DNA from: Agrobacterium tumefaciens
GTDB lineage: Bacteria > Pseudomonadota > Alphaproteobacteria > Rhizobiales > Rhizobiaceae
Assembly (NCBI RefSeq): GCF_013318015.2
Contig: NZ_CP115841.1
Location: forward strand, 186,001-250,000
Length of the DNA stretch: 64,000 nucleotides
Direction: 5' to 3'
Part shown: positions 55,208 to 64,000 of the stretch, in pieces
Layout: each line of letters begins with the position of its first letter
Position numbering within the stretch: the stretch's first letter is position 1
Position numbers and translations under genes: made by a program
The notes under the pieces: model-generated
What the model was told of the DNA's origin: nothing
Databases searched by the model: none
The model's input: the letters and a program-made list of their open reading frames with translations, nothing else

Positions 55208-56893
55208 ATGAACGCCCATACCAGACAGGATGAGACTATGACCGCTCCGGTGATTTCCGCTTTGACGCCCAACAAGGATTGGTGGCGCGGCGCCGTGATC
55301 TATCAGATCTACCCGCGCTCCTATCAGGACTCCAATGGCGACGGCATCGGCGATCTCAAGGGCATCACCGACCGGTTGGCGCATATTGCCGGTCTCGGTG
55401 CCGACGCCATCTGGATTTCGCCCTTCTTCACCTCGCCAATGAAGGATTTCGGTTACGACGTCTCGAATTATGTCGATGTCGATCCGATGTTCGGTACGCT
55501 TGCCGATTTCGACGGGTTGATCGCGGAAGCGCACCGTCTGGGTATCCGCGTCATGATCGACCTCGTCATGTCGCACACGTCTGACCAGCATCCGTGGTTC
55601 GTGGAAAGCCGCGCCAGCCGCAACAATCCGAAATCGGACTGGTATGTCTGGTCGGACAGCAAGCCGGATGGCACGCCGCCCAACAACTGGCTGTCGATCT
55701 TCGGCGGCTCCGGCTGGCAGTGGGACCCCACCCGCATGCAATATTACATGCACAACTTCCTGACCTCGCAGCCGGATCTCAACCTGCATAATCCGGAAGT
55801 GCAGGAAGAACTGCTCAATATCACCCGCTTCTGGCTGAAGCGCGGCGTCGATGGTTTCCGCCTCGATACCATCAATTTCTATTTCCATGATCTGGAATTG
55901 CGCGACAACCCGGCGCTGGCGCCGGAGCGCCGCAACGCCTCCACGGCACCTGCGGTCAATCCCTACAATTTCCAGGAACATCTCTACGACAAGAACCGCC
56001 CCGAAAACATCGCCTTTCTGAAACGCTTCCGCGCCGTGCTGGACGAGTTTCCGGATATCGCCGCTGTCGGCGAAGTGGGCGACAGCCAGCGCGGACTCGA
56101 AATCGTCGGTGAATACACCTCCGGCGACGACAAGATGCAGATGTGCTACGCCTTCGAATTCCTGGCGCCGGATGCGCTCACGCCGCAGCGTGTTGCCGAT
56201 GTGCAGGTGGATTTTGCCAGGGCCGCACCGGAAGGCTGGGCCTGCTGGGCTTTCTCCAATCACGATGTCGTTCGCCATGTCAGCCGCTGGGGCGAGCATG
56301 TCGAGGACAAGGACGCTTTCGCCAAGGTGCTCTCGGCGTTGTTGATGACGCAGCGCGGCTCCGTCTGCATCTATGAGGGTGAAGAGCTGGGCCTTACTGA
56401 AGCCGATATTGCTTTTGAGGATTTGCAGGACCCCTACGGCATCCAGTTCTGGCCGGAATTTAAGGGCCGCGACGGTTGCCGCACACCGATGGTGTGGGAT
56501 GCGGGCCATGCGCAGGCCGGCTTTTCGACCTCGGACAAGACCTGGCTGCCCATTCCGGCCGAACACAAGCAGCGCGCCGTCAGCGCCCAGCAGGGCAATG
56601 AGGCATCCGTGCTGGAGCACTACCGCCGCTTCCTTTCCTTCCGCAAAAAGCATCCCGCTTTTGCCAAGGGCGGCATCGAATTCCAGCCAGTGGAGGGCGA
56701 CGTGCTGAGCTACACCCGCACGCTCGGCAACGAAACCGTTCTGTGCCTCTTCAATCTGTCCGCGACACCGGCAAAGGCGACGCTGCCGGAAGGGAACTGG
56801 GAGGTTCTCGAAGGCCACGGCTTTGCAAGCGGTGTGGACGGCAGAAGCGTAGAACTTCCGGCATGGGGCGCTTTCTTCGCCCGTTACGCCTGA
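55208..56893 (+). CDS. aglA: Alpha-glucosidase AglA (GH13)
   Basis: 561 residues. GH13 motifs: DLVMSHTSDQHPWF (region I), GVDGFRLDTINFYF with the nucleophile Asp (region II), AAVGEVGD with the acid Glu (region III) and FSNHDVVR (region IV). No signal peptide, so it hydrolyses imported sucrose, maltose or trehalose-like sugars in the cytoplasm. It has GGGAGG upstream. It lies between aglG and aglK in the operon. Confidence 0.96.
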   Translation: MNAHTRQDETMTAPVISALTPNKDWWRGAVIYQIYPRSYQDSNGDGIGDLKGITDRLAHIAGLGADAIWISPFFTSPMKDFGYDVSNYVDVDPMFGTLADFDGLIAEAHRLGIRVMIDLVMSHTSDQHPWFVESRASRNNPKSDWYVWSDSKPDGTPPNNWLSIFGGSGWQWDPTRMQYYMHNFLTSQPDLNLHNPEVQEELLNITRFWLKRGVDGFRLDTINFYFHDLELRDNPALAPERRNASTAPAVNPYNFQEHLYDKNRPENIAFLKRFRAVLDEFPDIAAVGEVGDSQRGLEIVGEYTSGDDKMQMCYAFEFLAPDALTPQRVADVQVDFARAAPEGWACWAFSNHDVVRHVSRWGEHVEDKDAFAKVLSALLMTQRGSVCIYEGEELGLTEADIAFEDLQDPYGIQFWPEFKGRDGCRTPMVWDAGHAQAGFSTSDKTWLPIPAEHKQRAVSAQQGNEASVLEHYRRFLSFRKKHPAFAKGGIEFQPVEGDVLSYTRTLGNETVLCLFNLSATPAKATLPEGNWEVLEGHGFASGVDGRSVELPAWGAFFARYA

Positions 56894-56914
56894 TAGAGCA
56901 GGGAGGAACAACCC

Positions 56915-58003
56915 ATGACAAGTCTCGTTCTCAAGGATATCCGCAAATCATACGGGCAGGTAAAAGTCCTGCACGGCATCGATCTGGAGATCGAACAGGG
57001 CGAATTCATCGTTTTCGTCGGGCCGTCCGGCTGCGGGAAATCGACGTTGCTGCGCATGATTGCGGGTCTGGAGGAAATCACCGGCGGTGAGATGTTTATC
57101 GACGGCCAGCTGGTCAATGAAATCCCGCCCTCGCGTCGCGGCATTGCCATGGTGTTCCAGTCCTATGCGCTTTATCCGCATATGACTGTTTACGACAACA
57201 TGGCCTTCGGCATGAAGATCGCCAAGGAAAACAAGCAGGAGATCGACCGCCGCGTCCGCGCCGCTGCCGAAATCCTGCAGCTGACGCAATATCTGGAGCG
57301 TTTGCCCAAGGCTCTTTCTGGCGGCCAGCGCCAGCGCGTCGCCATCGGCCGTGCCATTTGCCGCAATCCCAAGGTGTTCCTGTTCGACGAACCCCTGTCG
57401 AACCTCGATGCCGCGCTGCGCGTCGCAACCCGCATCGAGATCGCCAAGCTCAATGAGCAGATGGCAGACACGACGATGATCTACGTCACCCACGATCAGG
57501 TGGAGGCGATGACGCTGGCCGACCGTATCGTCGTTTTGAATGCGGGTCGTGTGGAACAGGTCGGCCCGCCGCTGGAACTTTACGAAAACCCCGCCAACCT
57601 CTTCGTGGCGCGGTTCATCGGCTCGCCCGCCATGAACATCATTGCGGCAAAAATTGCCGTAACCGGGGAGCGGACTTCGATCGAACTTGCCGGAGGCAAG
57701 ACGCTGAACATCGTCGTTCCCACGCCTGCAACCGAGCAGGGCAAGGCCGCGAGCTTCGGTGTCCGGCCGGAGGATTTGAGCATCGTCACCGGCGACGATT
57801 ATCTTTTCGAGGGAAAAGTCGCGATCGTCGAGGCTCTCGGTGAAGTGACCCTGCTTTATCTCGAAGCGCCCAAGGGGCAGGAGCCGATCATCGTCAAGGT
57901 GCCGGGCATCGTATCCGTCGCCAAGGGTCAGACCCTGCGTTTTGCGGCACCGCAGGCAAAGCTCCATCTCTTTGATGCCGAGGGCAAGAACTACCGCAGA
58001 TAG
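56915..58003 (+). CDS. aglK: Alpha-glucoside ABC transporter ATP-binding protein AglK
   Basis: 362 residues. Walker A GPSGCGKSTLL, signature LSGGQRQRVAIGRA, Walker B VFLFDEPLSNLDA and the switch His in YVTHDQVEAM are intact. A C-terminal TOBE-type regulatory part (about 240-362) is of the MalK/UgpC kind. It energises AglF-AglG import. It is the last gene of the operon, followed by a strong terminator. Confidence 0.97.
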   Translation: MTSLVLKDIRKSYGQVKVLHGIDLEIEQGEFIVFVGPSGCGKSTLLRMIAGLEEITGGEMFIDGQLVNEIPPSRRGIAMVFQSYALYPHMTVYDNMAFGMKIAKENKQEIDRRVRAAAEILQLTQYLERLPKALSGGQRQRVAIGRAICRNPKVFLFDEPLSNLDAALRVATRIEIAKLNEQMADTTMIYVTHDQVEAMTLADRIVVLNAGRVEQVGPPLELYENPANLFVARFIGSPAMNIIAAKIAVTGERTSIELAGGKTLNIVVPTPATEQGKAASFGVRPEDLSIVTGDDYLFEGKVAIVEALGEVTLLYLEAPKGQEPIIVKVPGIVSVAKGQTLRFAAPQAKLHLFDAEGKNYRR

Positions 58004-58039
58004 TTGCGGAAACAATGGCCGTGAGCTTCAGGAAACATG

Positions 58040-58068
58040 CCCCGGAACGTCCCGTTCCGGGGTTTTTT
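58040..58068 (+). terminator. Terminator of the agl operon
   Basis: CCCCGGAAC (58040-58048), a five-base loop, GTTCCGGGG (58054-58062), then TTTTTT. It lies 37 bases past the aglK stop and is a clear intrinsic terminator. Confidence 0.92.
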
Positions 58069-58199
58069 CATGATATTTTGCCGCTGTGGAAAAATGCCAA
58101 AAATGTTCCGTCTTCGGTCTGTTTAAGGTGACGCTGATATGAATTGTTAAAGACTACGTTTTAATCTTGGAGACGTTGAAAGAGCATGGAGGTCAGGGC

Positions 58200-58613
58200 G
58201 TGCAGAGCAGTGCGGGTGTTATCAAGAACAGTTACCTGACCAAGGAAGAATCCTTCATGTACGACCGCGAAGGCCGGTTTCGCATGGAAGACACCATGAA
58301 TGCGGCGCGCATCGAATATACCGAGAAGGCCGTCATGCATATGGCCGCTCGCCGTTGCGACGTCATTCGCATTTCCCAGACCGAGGCCGTGCTGGCGCTG
58401 CTGACGAAATACAATCTTCCGAACCAGTTCTATCTGGATATTCCCGACGCCCGCATCACCAAGATCGGTTGCGTTATGTTGCGCGTCAACGCCAACAACA
58501 CCATCCACGTCCGTTTTCTGCGCATGTTGACGCAAAAGGAACTCGACCGCATTTTCGTGTTCAGCACGCATCCGGCGCACAAGGACCGGAAGCTCGATAT
58601 CCGGTCTTTCTAA
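58200..58613 (+). CDS. Small conserved hypothetical, PilZ-like by eye
   Basis: 137 residues from the GTG at 58200, which has GGAGG seven bases upstream; an earlier TTG at 58167 has no such site. The middle RRCDVIRIS and later DIPDARITKIGCVMLR, IHVRFLRML resemble the strand order of PilZ domains, but the c-di-GMP binding residues RxxxR and D/NxSxxG are not clear, so this could be a degenerate PilZ fold or unrelated. No signal peptide. It is a monocistronic gene after the agl terminator, convergent with the metallophosphatase. Confidence 0.6.
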   Translation: MQSSAGVIKNSYLTKEESFMYDREGRFRMEDTMNAARIEYTEKAVMHMAARRCDVIRISQTEAVLALLTKYNLPNQFYLDIPDARITKIGCVMLRVNANNTIHVRFLRMLTQKELDRIFVFSTHPAHKDRKLDIRSF

Positions 58614-58634
58614 GGGGCTGGAGAATCTCCGGCT

Positions 58635-60029
58635 TCAGGAAAGCCCACCCAGAACCGTCTGCTTCAGCTTCACATCCGGCACTTCCGCAAAGGCAAGATC
58701 GCTGCGGCCGAAATAGGATTTCTGGTTGGTGGCGGACCAGTCGTTGCAGACCAGTTTGTATCGCTCTCTCGCGACCGGTTTTTCCGGCATGGCGTAAAGA
58801 TAATCGCCGGTGCGGTCAGCAAGCGGAATGTCGCCGTCCTGATTGCAGCGCTTGAGGATTTGCGCAAGCGTTTCGCCATCCACTTCCGTCACCATCAGCT
58901 TGCCGTCGAAACGCAGCGAGGCGTTGAAATCGTAGCGGCGGATATCGCCCCTTGGCAAACCAGCGCCGAAGGAGGTGTGGCCGATGAAGCCGACATCCGC
59001 GCCGGTTTTTGTGGCGATTAGCTGCGCCACACGGCGTCCTGCCTCGTCAACTGTCATCGCCTTTTCCGTTTTGCCGACAACCGCCTTCTCTTCTGCCGTC
59101 AGATGTTTGTCGAGCGTCTGTTCGATCAGGCCTTTGAGCGCCGGGGAGGAGGGGGCGTCGCTGTCGATGGCGACGGTCTCGATCGTCGGCGCCTTGCCAG
59201 CAGCTTCGATCGTCGCAATGGCCATGGAGGTGCACCATGAGCCCGTGTGGACATAGCGCGTCGCACCCTGTTCATGCACGAAGTTCAGGTGATCGTGGCC
59301 GCCGACCAGCAGGGTGCCATCGGGCAGCAACGGCAGGATATCGCGGTCGGCAACGACACCGGCGTGGCTGAGAACGATGTTGATCGCCTCCGGCTTGACG
59401 ATTGCAGGCAGATTCGCCTTGGCCCATTCCACAGGCTGCGGAATATCCAGCATCTCACGCGTCGCCTTCGGATAGGTATTGATCGCGTTGGTGGCAAGGC
59501 CCGCAACGACGACCGTCCGTCCGCCCACACTCACCTCCGCACTGGCCGGTGCATAGGGTGCGCCGCTGCGCTTGTCGATGATGTTGGACAGCACGGTAAT
59601 GCCGAGCGCGCGGGCACGACTGACGAAATTGGCGAGGTCGTTATCGATATCCGGTTCATGGTTGCCGATATTGATGACGGTGGGCGCGAGCCTGGCGAGC
59701 GCCGAGAGGAACGTCCACTCGATTTCGCCAGACGACCGTGTCGCCACCGCATTGCCGGTTTCGAACAGGTCGCCGTTCAGAAGAATAATGTGGGGCGTCT
59801 TTTCAGCCGCGATGCGCATTTCTATGGCTGCTAGGAGCTGCCCGATGCGCTCATAGGCCGAATGCAGGTCGGAAATCACGATTGCACGCAGGGCCACATC
59901 CTGCGCTTCCGCCGGCGTTGCCACCACCATCAGCGGCAGTATGGCGGTGCCAGCCATAAGCTTCAGCACGTCACGGCGTTTGCTTGAGAAAATCGTCATG
60001 TCTGGCCCCATCATCTTGAAATGCGTCAT
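58635..60029 (-). CDS. Periplasmic bifunctional metallophosphatase/5'-nucleotidase
   Basis: 464 residues. Metal motifs are VISDLHSAYERIG, LLNGDLFE, NIGNHEPD, VLSHAG and GGHDH of the calcineurin-like family, and a C-terminal 5'-nucleotidase domain (about 310-440) follows. The N-terminus has a twin-arginine signal (SSKRRDVLKLMAG, hydrophobic stretch, cut near AEAQ), so export is by Tat. Substrates of the family include nucleotides and UDP-sugars. An internal ATG at 59999 is an alternative start and would shorten the n-region. Confidence 0.9.
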   Translation of the reverse strand: MTHFKMMGPDMTIFSSKRRDVLKLMAGTAILPLMVVATPAEAQDVALRAIVISDLHSAYERIGQLLAAIEMRIAAEKTPHIILLNGDLFETGNAVATRSSGEIEWTFLSALARLAPTVINIGNHEPDIDNDLANFVSRARALGITVLSNIIDKRSGAPYAPASAEVSVGGRTVVVAGLATNAINTYPKATREMLDIPQPVEWAKANLPAIVKPEAINIVLSHAGVVADRDILPLLPDGTLLVGGHDHLNFVHEQGATRYVHTGSWCTSMAIATIEAAGKAPTIETVAIDSDAPSSPALKGLIEQTLDKHLTAEEKAVVGKTEKAMTVDEAGRRVAQLIATKTGADVGFIGHTSFGAGLPRGDIRRYDFNASLRFDGKLMVTEVDGETLAQILKRCNQDGDIPLADRTGDYLYAMPEKPVARERYKLVCNDWSATNQKSYFGRSDLAFAEVPDVKLKQTVLGGLS

Positions 60030-60155
60030 CGTCCCGCGGCTGGCTGAGAAGCCCCTATAGGGCGATCATCACAGCCGCATGACAAGTTTGGCGTTTAAGA
60101 GACGGGAAATAAAGCGGTTTCAGCGCGAGTTATGCGGGTCATGCCAAGAGGGTGC

Positions 60156-60186
60156 GGAGGCGAGGCCGAATCCGGCCTTCGCCTCC
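60156..60186 (-). terminator. Hairpin downstream of edd
   Basis: GGAGGCGAGGCCG and CGGCC-T-TCGCCTCC form a 13-bp stem with one bulge just after the edd stop. There is no T-run, so it may act by stabilising or by Rho-dependent termination of zwf-pgl-edd. Confidence 0.5.
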
Positions 60187-60192
60187 GGACGA

Positions 60193-62013
60193 TCAATGGA
60201 ACAGAACGCTGGCGCCCTGGTCGGCAGGGCCGACATTACGGCGGAACGGGGCGAAAAGTTCGCGGCCCATGCCCCATTCGTTGGCGGAAAGGTCGGCGCG
60301 CGCCGGTTCGCGCTTTGCCAGCTCTGCGGCTGGAACAAGCACTTCAAGCGTTCCGGAAATGGCGTCGAGACGGATGATGTCGCCATCGCGGATGAGCGAG
60401 ATCGGGCCGCATTCGGAAGCTTCGGGCGTGACATGGATGGCGGCCGGCACCTTGCCGGAAGCGCCGGACATGCGTCCGTCCGTTACCAGCGCCACCTTGA
60501 AGCCGCGATCCTGCAGCACGCCAAGTGGCGGCGTCAGGCGGTGCAGTTCCGGCATGCCGTTGGCCTTCGGACCCTGGAAGCGGACGACAGCGATGAAATC
60601 GCGGTTGAGCTTGCCGTCCTTGAAGGCATCCTGAAGCTCCTGCTGGTCGCTAAAGACGATCGCGGGCGCCTCGATGATATGGCGTTCGGGCTTGACGGCG
60701 GAGATCTTGATGACCGATTTGCCGAGGTTGCCGGTCAGCATTTTCAGACCGCCGGTCGGCTGGAACGGCGTTTCAATGCTGGCGAGAACCTTGGGATCGT
60801 GGCTCTGCTCGGGAGAAGGCTCGCGGGTCACCGCGCCGTTTTCGTCAAGCTTTGCATCCACGGTGTAGGCTTCGAGCCCCTGTCCGAAGACGGTGCGGAC
60901 ATCGTCATGCACGAAGCCCTGTTTCAAAAGCTGCTTGATGAGGAAGCCCATGCCGCCTGCGGCGTGGAAATGGTTCACATCCGCAAGACCGTTGGGATAA
61001 ACGCGGGCAAGCAGCGGCACGGTATCCGACAGGTCGGAAATATCCTGCCAGGTGAGGATGATGCCTGCTGCGCGCGCCATGGCGATCAGATGCATGGTGT
61101 GGTTGGTCGAGCCGCCCGTCGCGTGCAGGCCAACGACGCCGTTGACGATCGAGCGCTCATCGATCATTTCGCCGGCGGGCGTGAACTCGTTGCCCTGCGC
61201 GGTGATGGCGAGCGCCCGCTTGGCGGCCTCGCGTGTCAGCGCGTCGCGCAGCGGCGTGCCGGGATTGATGAAAGAAGAGCCGGGCATATGGAAACCCATG
61301 ATCTCCATCAGCATCTGGTTGGAATTTGCCGTGCCGTAGAAGGTGCAGGTGCCGGGACCATGATAGGATTTGGACTCCGCCTCCAGCAGCTCGGCGCGCC
61401 CCACCTTGCCCTCTGCATAAAGCTGGCGAATGCGGGATTTCTCGTCGTTCGGCAGGCCGGTGGTCATAGGCCCGGCGGGGATGAAGATGGAGGGCAGGTG
61501 ACCGAAGGAAAGCGCTGCGATGACGAGGCCGGGAACGATCTTGTCGCAGACACCGAGATAGACGGCGGCGTCGAACATGTTATGCGACAGGCCGATGCCG
61601 GCAGCCATGGCGATGGCATCACGGGAGAATAGCGAGAGCTCCATGCCCGGCTGGCCCTGGGTTACGCCGTCGCACATGGCAGGCACGGCACCCGCGACCT
61701 GCGCCACGCCGCCGGCTTGCGCTGCGGCCTCGCGGATGATTGCCGGAAAGGTCTCGTAGGGCTGGTGCGCCGACAGCATGTCGTTATAGGCGGTGATGAT
61801 GCCGAGATTACCAACCCGGTCGCCGGCAAGGAGGTCCTTGTCGGCGGGGGAACAGACAGCAAATCCATGCGCGAGGTTACCGCAGGAGAGAGTGGAGCGA
61901 TGAACGCCCTTCGAAACCTGCAGCCGCAGCCGCTCTAGATAGGTCTCGCGGTAAGGCTTGGAGCGTTCGACGATGCGGGCGGTAATGGCCTGAATGCGGG
62001 AATCGGCGGACAT
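60193..62013 (-). CDS. edd: Phosphogluconate dehydratase (Edd)
   Basis: 606 residues. Edd dehydrates 6-phosphogluconate to 2-keto-3-deoxy-6-phosphogluconate in the Entner-Doudoroff route. Conserved dehydratase stretches [36 protein letters not shown] and [12 protein letters not shown] hold the cysteines for the Fe-S cluster. It is downstream of pgl and zwf in the order of the pathway. A gap of 123 bases separates it from pgl. Confidence 0.97.
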   Translation of the reverse strand: MSADSRIQAITARIVERSKPYRETYLERLRLQVSKGVHRSTLSCGNLAHGFAVCSPADKDLLAGDRVGNLGIITAYNDMLSAHQPYETFPAIIREAAAQAGGVAQVAGAVPAMCDGVTQGQPGMELSLFSRDAIAMAAGIGLSHNMFDAAVYLGVCDKIVPGLVIAALSFGHLPSIFIPAGPMTTGLPNDEKSRIRQLYAEGKVGRAELLEAESKSYHGPGTCTFYGTANSNQMLMEIMGFHMPGSSFINPGTPLRDALTREAAKRALAITAQGNEFTPAGEMIDERSIVNGVVGLHATGGSTNHTMHLIAMARAAGIILTWQDISDLSDTVPLLARVYPNGLADVNHFHAAGGMGFLIKQLLKQGFVHDDVRTVFGQGLEAYTVDAKLDENGAVTREPSPEQSHDPKVLASIETPFQPTGGLKMLTGNLGKSVIKISAVKPERHIIEAPAIVFSDQQELQDAFKDGKLNRDFIAVVRFQGPKANGMPELHRLTPPLGVLQDRGFKVALVTDGRMSGASGKVPAAIHVTPEASECGPISLIRDGDIIRLDAISGTLEVLVPAAELAKREPARADLSANEWGMGRELFAPFRRNVGPADQGASVLFH

Positions 62014-62136
62014 GAGCGTTCATCCTGTTCGTTGGTCGAGAACCGGCGTTCCGGGAGATGAAGGACCGGTTATCGTGTTTTCGTCTTGTGTCGTCGGGCG
62101 CTGTCGCGGGGCCGCTTGCGCGGCAACCGCATCCAG

Positions 62137-62835
62137 TTATGGCGCCCAGTAAATATCCAGGGCGGTTTCTGCCCGGTTCAGCACGGCGCGGATCGGCATT
62201 TCGTCCTCATCCTCGCCCGACTGTGCTTTTTCAAGCGTCGCCTTTTTTGCTGCACCTTCGATGTGGAGCACCAGAAAACCTGCATCGTGAAGGCTGGAGA
62301 AGTTGAACGTCAACCGTTCTTCCCCCGCGGTTTCCGCCGCCATGGTCAAAACGCCGCGCGGTTCGTCAAGGTCGAGCGCTTCGTAGAGATTGTCGCCACC
62401 GGGAAAGAACGATGCCGTATGCCCATCCGTTCCCATGCCCAGCACGACGACATCAAAAGGATCGCAGATCGCTTCGGTCTTGACGGTCGCAAGCGTCGCT
62501 GCATCCTCAGGCGAGGCCGCGGGCTGGAACAGCGGCACGAAATAGGCCGCCTTCGCCTTGTCCTGCAACAGGTTCTCGCTGACCAGCCGGTGGTTCGAGC
62601 GCTCGCTCTCCGGCGGCACGAACCGTTCGTCCACCAGCGTCACGCTGATGTTGCTCCAGTCGAGATCATGATGGGAAAGCGCCTGGAAGAACAGCTTGGG
62701 CGTTGAACCGCCCGAAACGGCAATGCTTGCCGTTCCGTATTCTTTCGTTGCTGCGTCGAGACGCGCGGCGACATCCGCCGCCAGGGTTTTCGCCAGTTCA
62801 GCGGCTGTGTCGAAGACATGGATTGTTTCGCTCAT
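62137..62835 (-). CDS. pgl: 6-phosphogluconolactonase
   Basis: 232 residues, DevB/SOL type. VSGGSTPKLFFQAL, LVDERFVPP with SNHRLV, and GMGTDGHTASFFPG are diagnostic. It opens the lactone formed by Zwf. It lies ten bases after zwf. Confidence 0.96.
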   Translation of the reverse strand: MSETIHVFDTAAELAKTLAADVAARLDAATKEYGTASIAVSGGSTPKLFFQALSHHDLDWSNISVTLVDERFVPPESERSNHRLVSENLLQDKAKAAYFVPLFQPAASPEDAATLATVKTEAICDPFDVVVLGMGTDGHTASFFPGGDNLYEALDLDEPRGVLTMAAETAGEERLTFNFSSLHDAGFLVLHIEGAAKKATLEKAQSGEDEDEMPIRAVLNRAETALDIYWAP

Positions 62836-62845
62836 ACCCGCGCCC

Positions 62846-64000
62846 TCAGTCAGCGTCGTGCCAGGTGCGGCCGTCGCGCTCGATCAGTGCGATCGAGCCG
62901 CTCGGACCCCAGGTTCCGGCAGTATAACCCTGTACGCCCTGTCCCAGCTCTTCCCAGCTCTTGAGGATAGGATCGACCCAGTCCCAGGCCGCTTCCACTT
63001 CGTCGCGGCGCATGAACAGTGTCTGGTTGGAGCGGATGGTATCCATCAAAAGCCGCTCATAGGCATCGGGGCTGCGCACATTGAAGGCTTCGGCAAAGCT
63101 CATGTCCAGCGAGACCTGACGCAGACGCATGCCGCCCGGGCCGGGATCCTTGATGAGCAGCGACTGCTTGACGCCTTCGTCCGGTTGGAGGCGAATGACC
63201 AGCTTGTTGGCTTCGATCTTGCCGGCCGCATCGTCGAAGATCGAATGCGGGATCTGCTTGAACGTGACGACGATTTCCGAAACGCGGGTCGCAAGGCGTT
63301 TTCCCGTGCGAATGTAGAAAGGAACGCCTGCCCAGCGCCAGTTGGCAATTTCGGCCTTGATGGCGACGAAGGTTTCCGTGTTGGAAACGCCGCCCTCCAG
63401 CTCCTCCAGATAACCTTTCACCGGGCCGCCTGCGGAAGCGCCGGCGCGGTACTGGCCGCGAACCGTCAGCTTTTCAACATTGCTGGTGTTGATCGGCTTC
63501 AGCGAGCGCAGGACCTTGAGCTTTTCGTCACGCACGGCTTCCGCGTTCATGGAAGCGGGCGGCTCCATGGCAACGAGGCACAGCAATTGCAGAATGTGGT
63601 TCTGCACCATGTCGCGCAACGCACCGGCCGTATCGTAATATCCGGCGCGACCCTCAAGGCCGACAGCTTCTGCGACCGTGATCTGCACGTGGTCGATATG
63701 GGCGGAATTCCAAAGCGGCTCGTAAAGCGCGTTGGCAAAACGCAGTGCCATCAGGTTCTGCACCGTCTCCTTGCCGAGATAGTGGTCGATGCGGAAGATC
63801 TGTTCTTCCTTGAAGACGTGGCCGATGGTGTCGTTGAGTTCCTGCGCCGAGGCAAGGTCGCGGCCGATCGGCTTTTCAACGACGATGCGGGTCGAGCGGG
63901 TGATAAGCTTGTGTTCGCGGATCTTGTCGGCGATATCGCCGAAAATGCCGGGCGCAACAGCGAGATAGAAGGCGCGTATGCGCTCCTTGCCCTCATCGAG
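62846..64000 (-). CDS. zwf: Glucose-6-phosphate 1-dehydrogenase (N-terminus cut by window)
   Basis: The last 384 residues are in the window; the frame stays open to base 64000, so the N-terminal NADP-binding fold is missing. The active-site RIDHYLGKE and the EKPIGRD motif are present. Zwf oxidises glucose-6-phosphate to the lactone and feeds the Entner-Doudoroff and pentose phosphate routes. With pgl and edd it forms a zwf-pgl-edd operon, as in other Rhizobiaceae. Confidence 0.97.
   Translation of the reverse strand, partial: LDEGKERIRAFYLAVAPGIFGDIADKIREHKLITRSTRIVVEKPIGRDLASAQELNDTIGHVFKEEQIFRIDHYLGKETVQNLMALRFANALYEPLWNSAHIDHVQITVAEAVGLEGRAGYYDTAGALRDMVQNHILQLLCLVAMEPPASMNAEAVRDEKLKVLRSLKPINTSNVEKLTVRGQYRAGASAGGPVKGYLEELEGGVSNTETFVAIKAEIANWRWAGVPFYIRTGKRLATRVSEIVVTFKQIPHSIFDDAAGKIEANKLVIRLQPDEGVKQSLLIKDPGPGGMRLRQVSLDMSFAEAFNVRSPDAYERLLMDTIRSNQTLFMRRDEVEAAWDWVDPILKSWEELGQGVQGYTAGTWGPSGSIALIERDGRTWHDAD

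Noticed and set aside
1..64000. CRISPR array, prophage, transposon or genomic island
   Set aside because: No regularly spaced repeats, transposase, integrase or phage genes were seen, and composition is uniform except in short AT-rich promoter regions.

Overview
The window looks like a chromosomal segment of an alphaproteobacterium of the family Rhizobiaceae, most likely Agrobacterium or a close relative. Evidence is the GC-rich coding with dense operons, a rhizobial flagellar regulon (several MTSILTN-type flagellins, MotB/MotC/MotE, FlaF/FlbT, the OmpR-like regulator Rem), an aglR-aglEFGAK alpha-glucoside locus next to edd-pgl-zwf, and an element 108 bp long that resembles the Rhizobium-specific intergenic mosaic elements. 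Gene order matches my memory of the Agrobacterium fabrum C58 circular chromosome, but FlaB and FlaC are about 130 residues longer than I recall there, so this is probably another species. I see no insertion sequence, prophage, integrase or CRISPR array.

Layout. (a) 1-7.6 kb, housekeeping: the end of a galE-like gene, a membrane-anchored hypothetical, then a leftward series murA, DUF2948, hisD, UPF0262, a low-Mr phosphatase, infA, maf, yacG, and a tRNA-Thr(GGT). (b) 7.8-12.4 kb: three tandem leftward flagellins flaC, flaB, flaA, each with its own terminator and a conserved leader. (c) 12.7-22.7 kb, leftward: flgF-fliI-(membrane protein) and flgB-flgC-fliE-flgG-flgA-flgI-motE-flgH-fliL-fliP, that is rod, L/P rings and part of the export apparatus. 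(d) 22.9-28.0 kb, rightward: motA-fliM-fliN-fliG, a terminator, then flhB. (e) 28.3-35.9 kb: flaD, a FliH-like gene, motB-motC-fliK, a flagellar lytic transglycosylase, then rem. (f) 36-46.5 kb: flgE-flgK-flgL-flaF-flbT-flgD-fliQ-flhA-fliR, followed by small genes that look like FliJ, FlgJ, FlgN and a second FliL. (g) 46.7-49.3 kb: a divergent GT26-type protein and a Wzz/GumC-type polysaccharide protein. (h) 49.3-64 kb, carbon metabolism: folD, aglR, aglEFGAK, a small protein, a periplasmic metallophosphatase, and edd-pgl-zwf of the Entner-Doudoroff route, with zwf cut by the window end.

The genes form one functional story: nearly the whole flagellum apart from fliF and the chemotaxis genes, with its late regulators. 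Rem probably switches on late genes, and FlbT/FlaF probably act on flagellin mRNA. The most interesting signals are a hairpin pairing with the ribosome-binding site in the flaA, flaB and flaC leaders, with a base-pair change that keeps the pairing; a Glu in place of the phospho-accepting Asp of Rem; small flagellar genes that seem to fill the apparently missing FliH and FliJ slots; a terminator placed just before a TTG-started flhB; and a spare flagellin-type terminator with no gene. No wholly new system is evident; these are regulatory and annotation-level observations.
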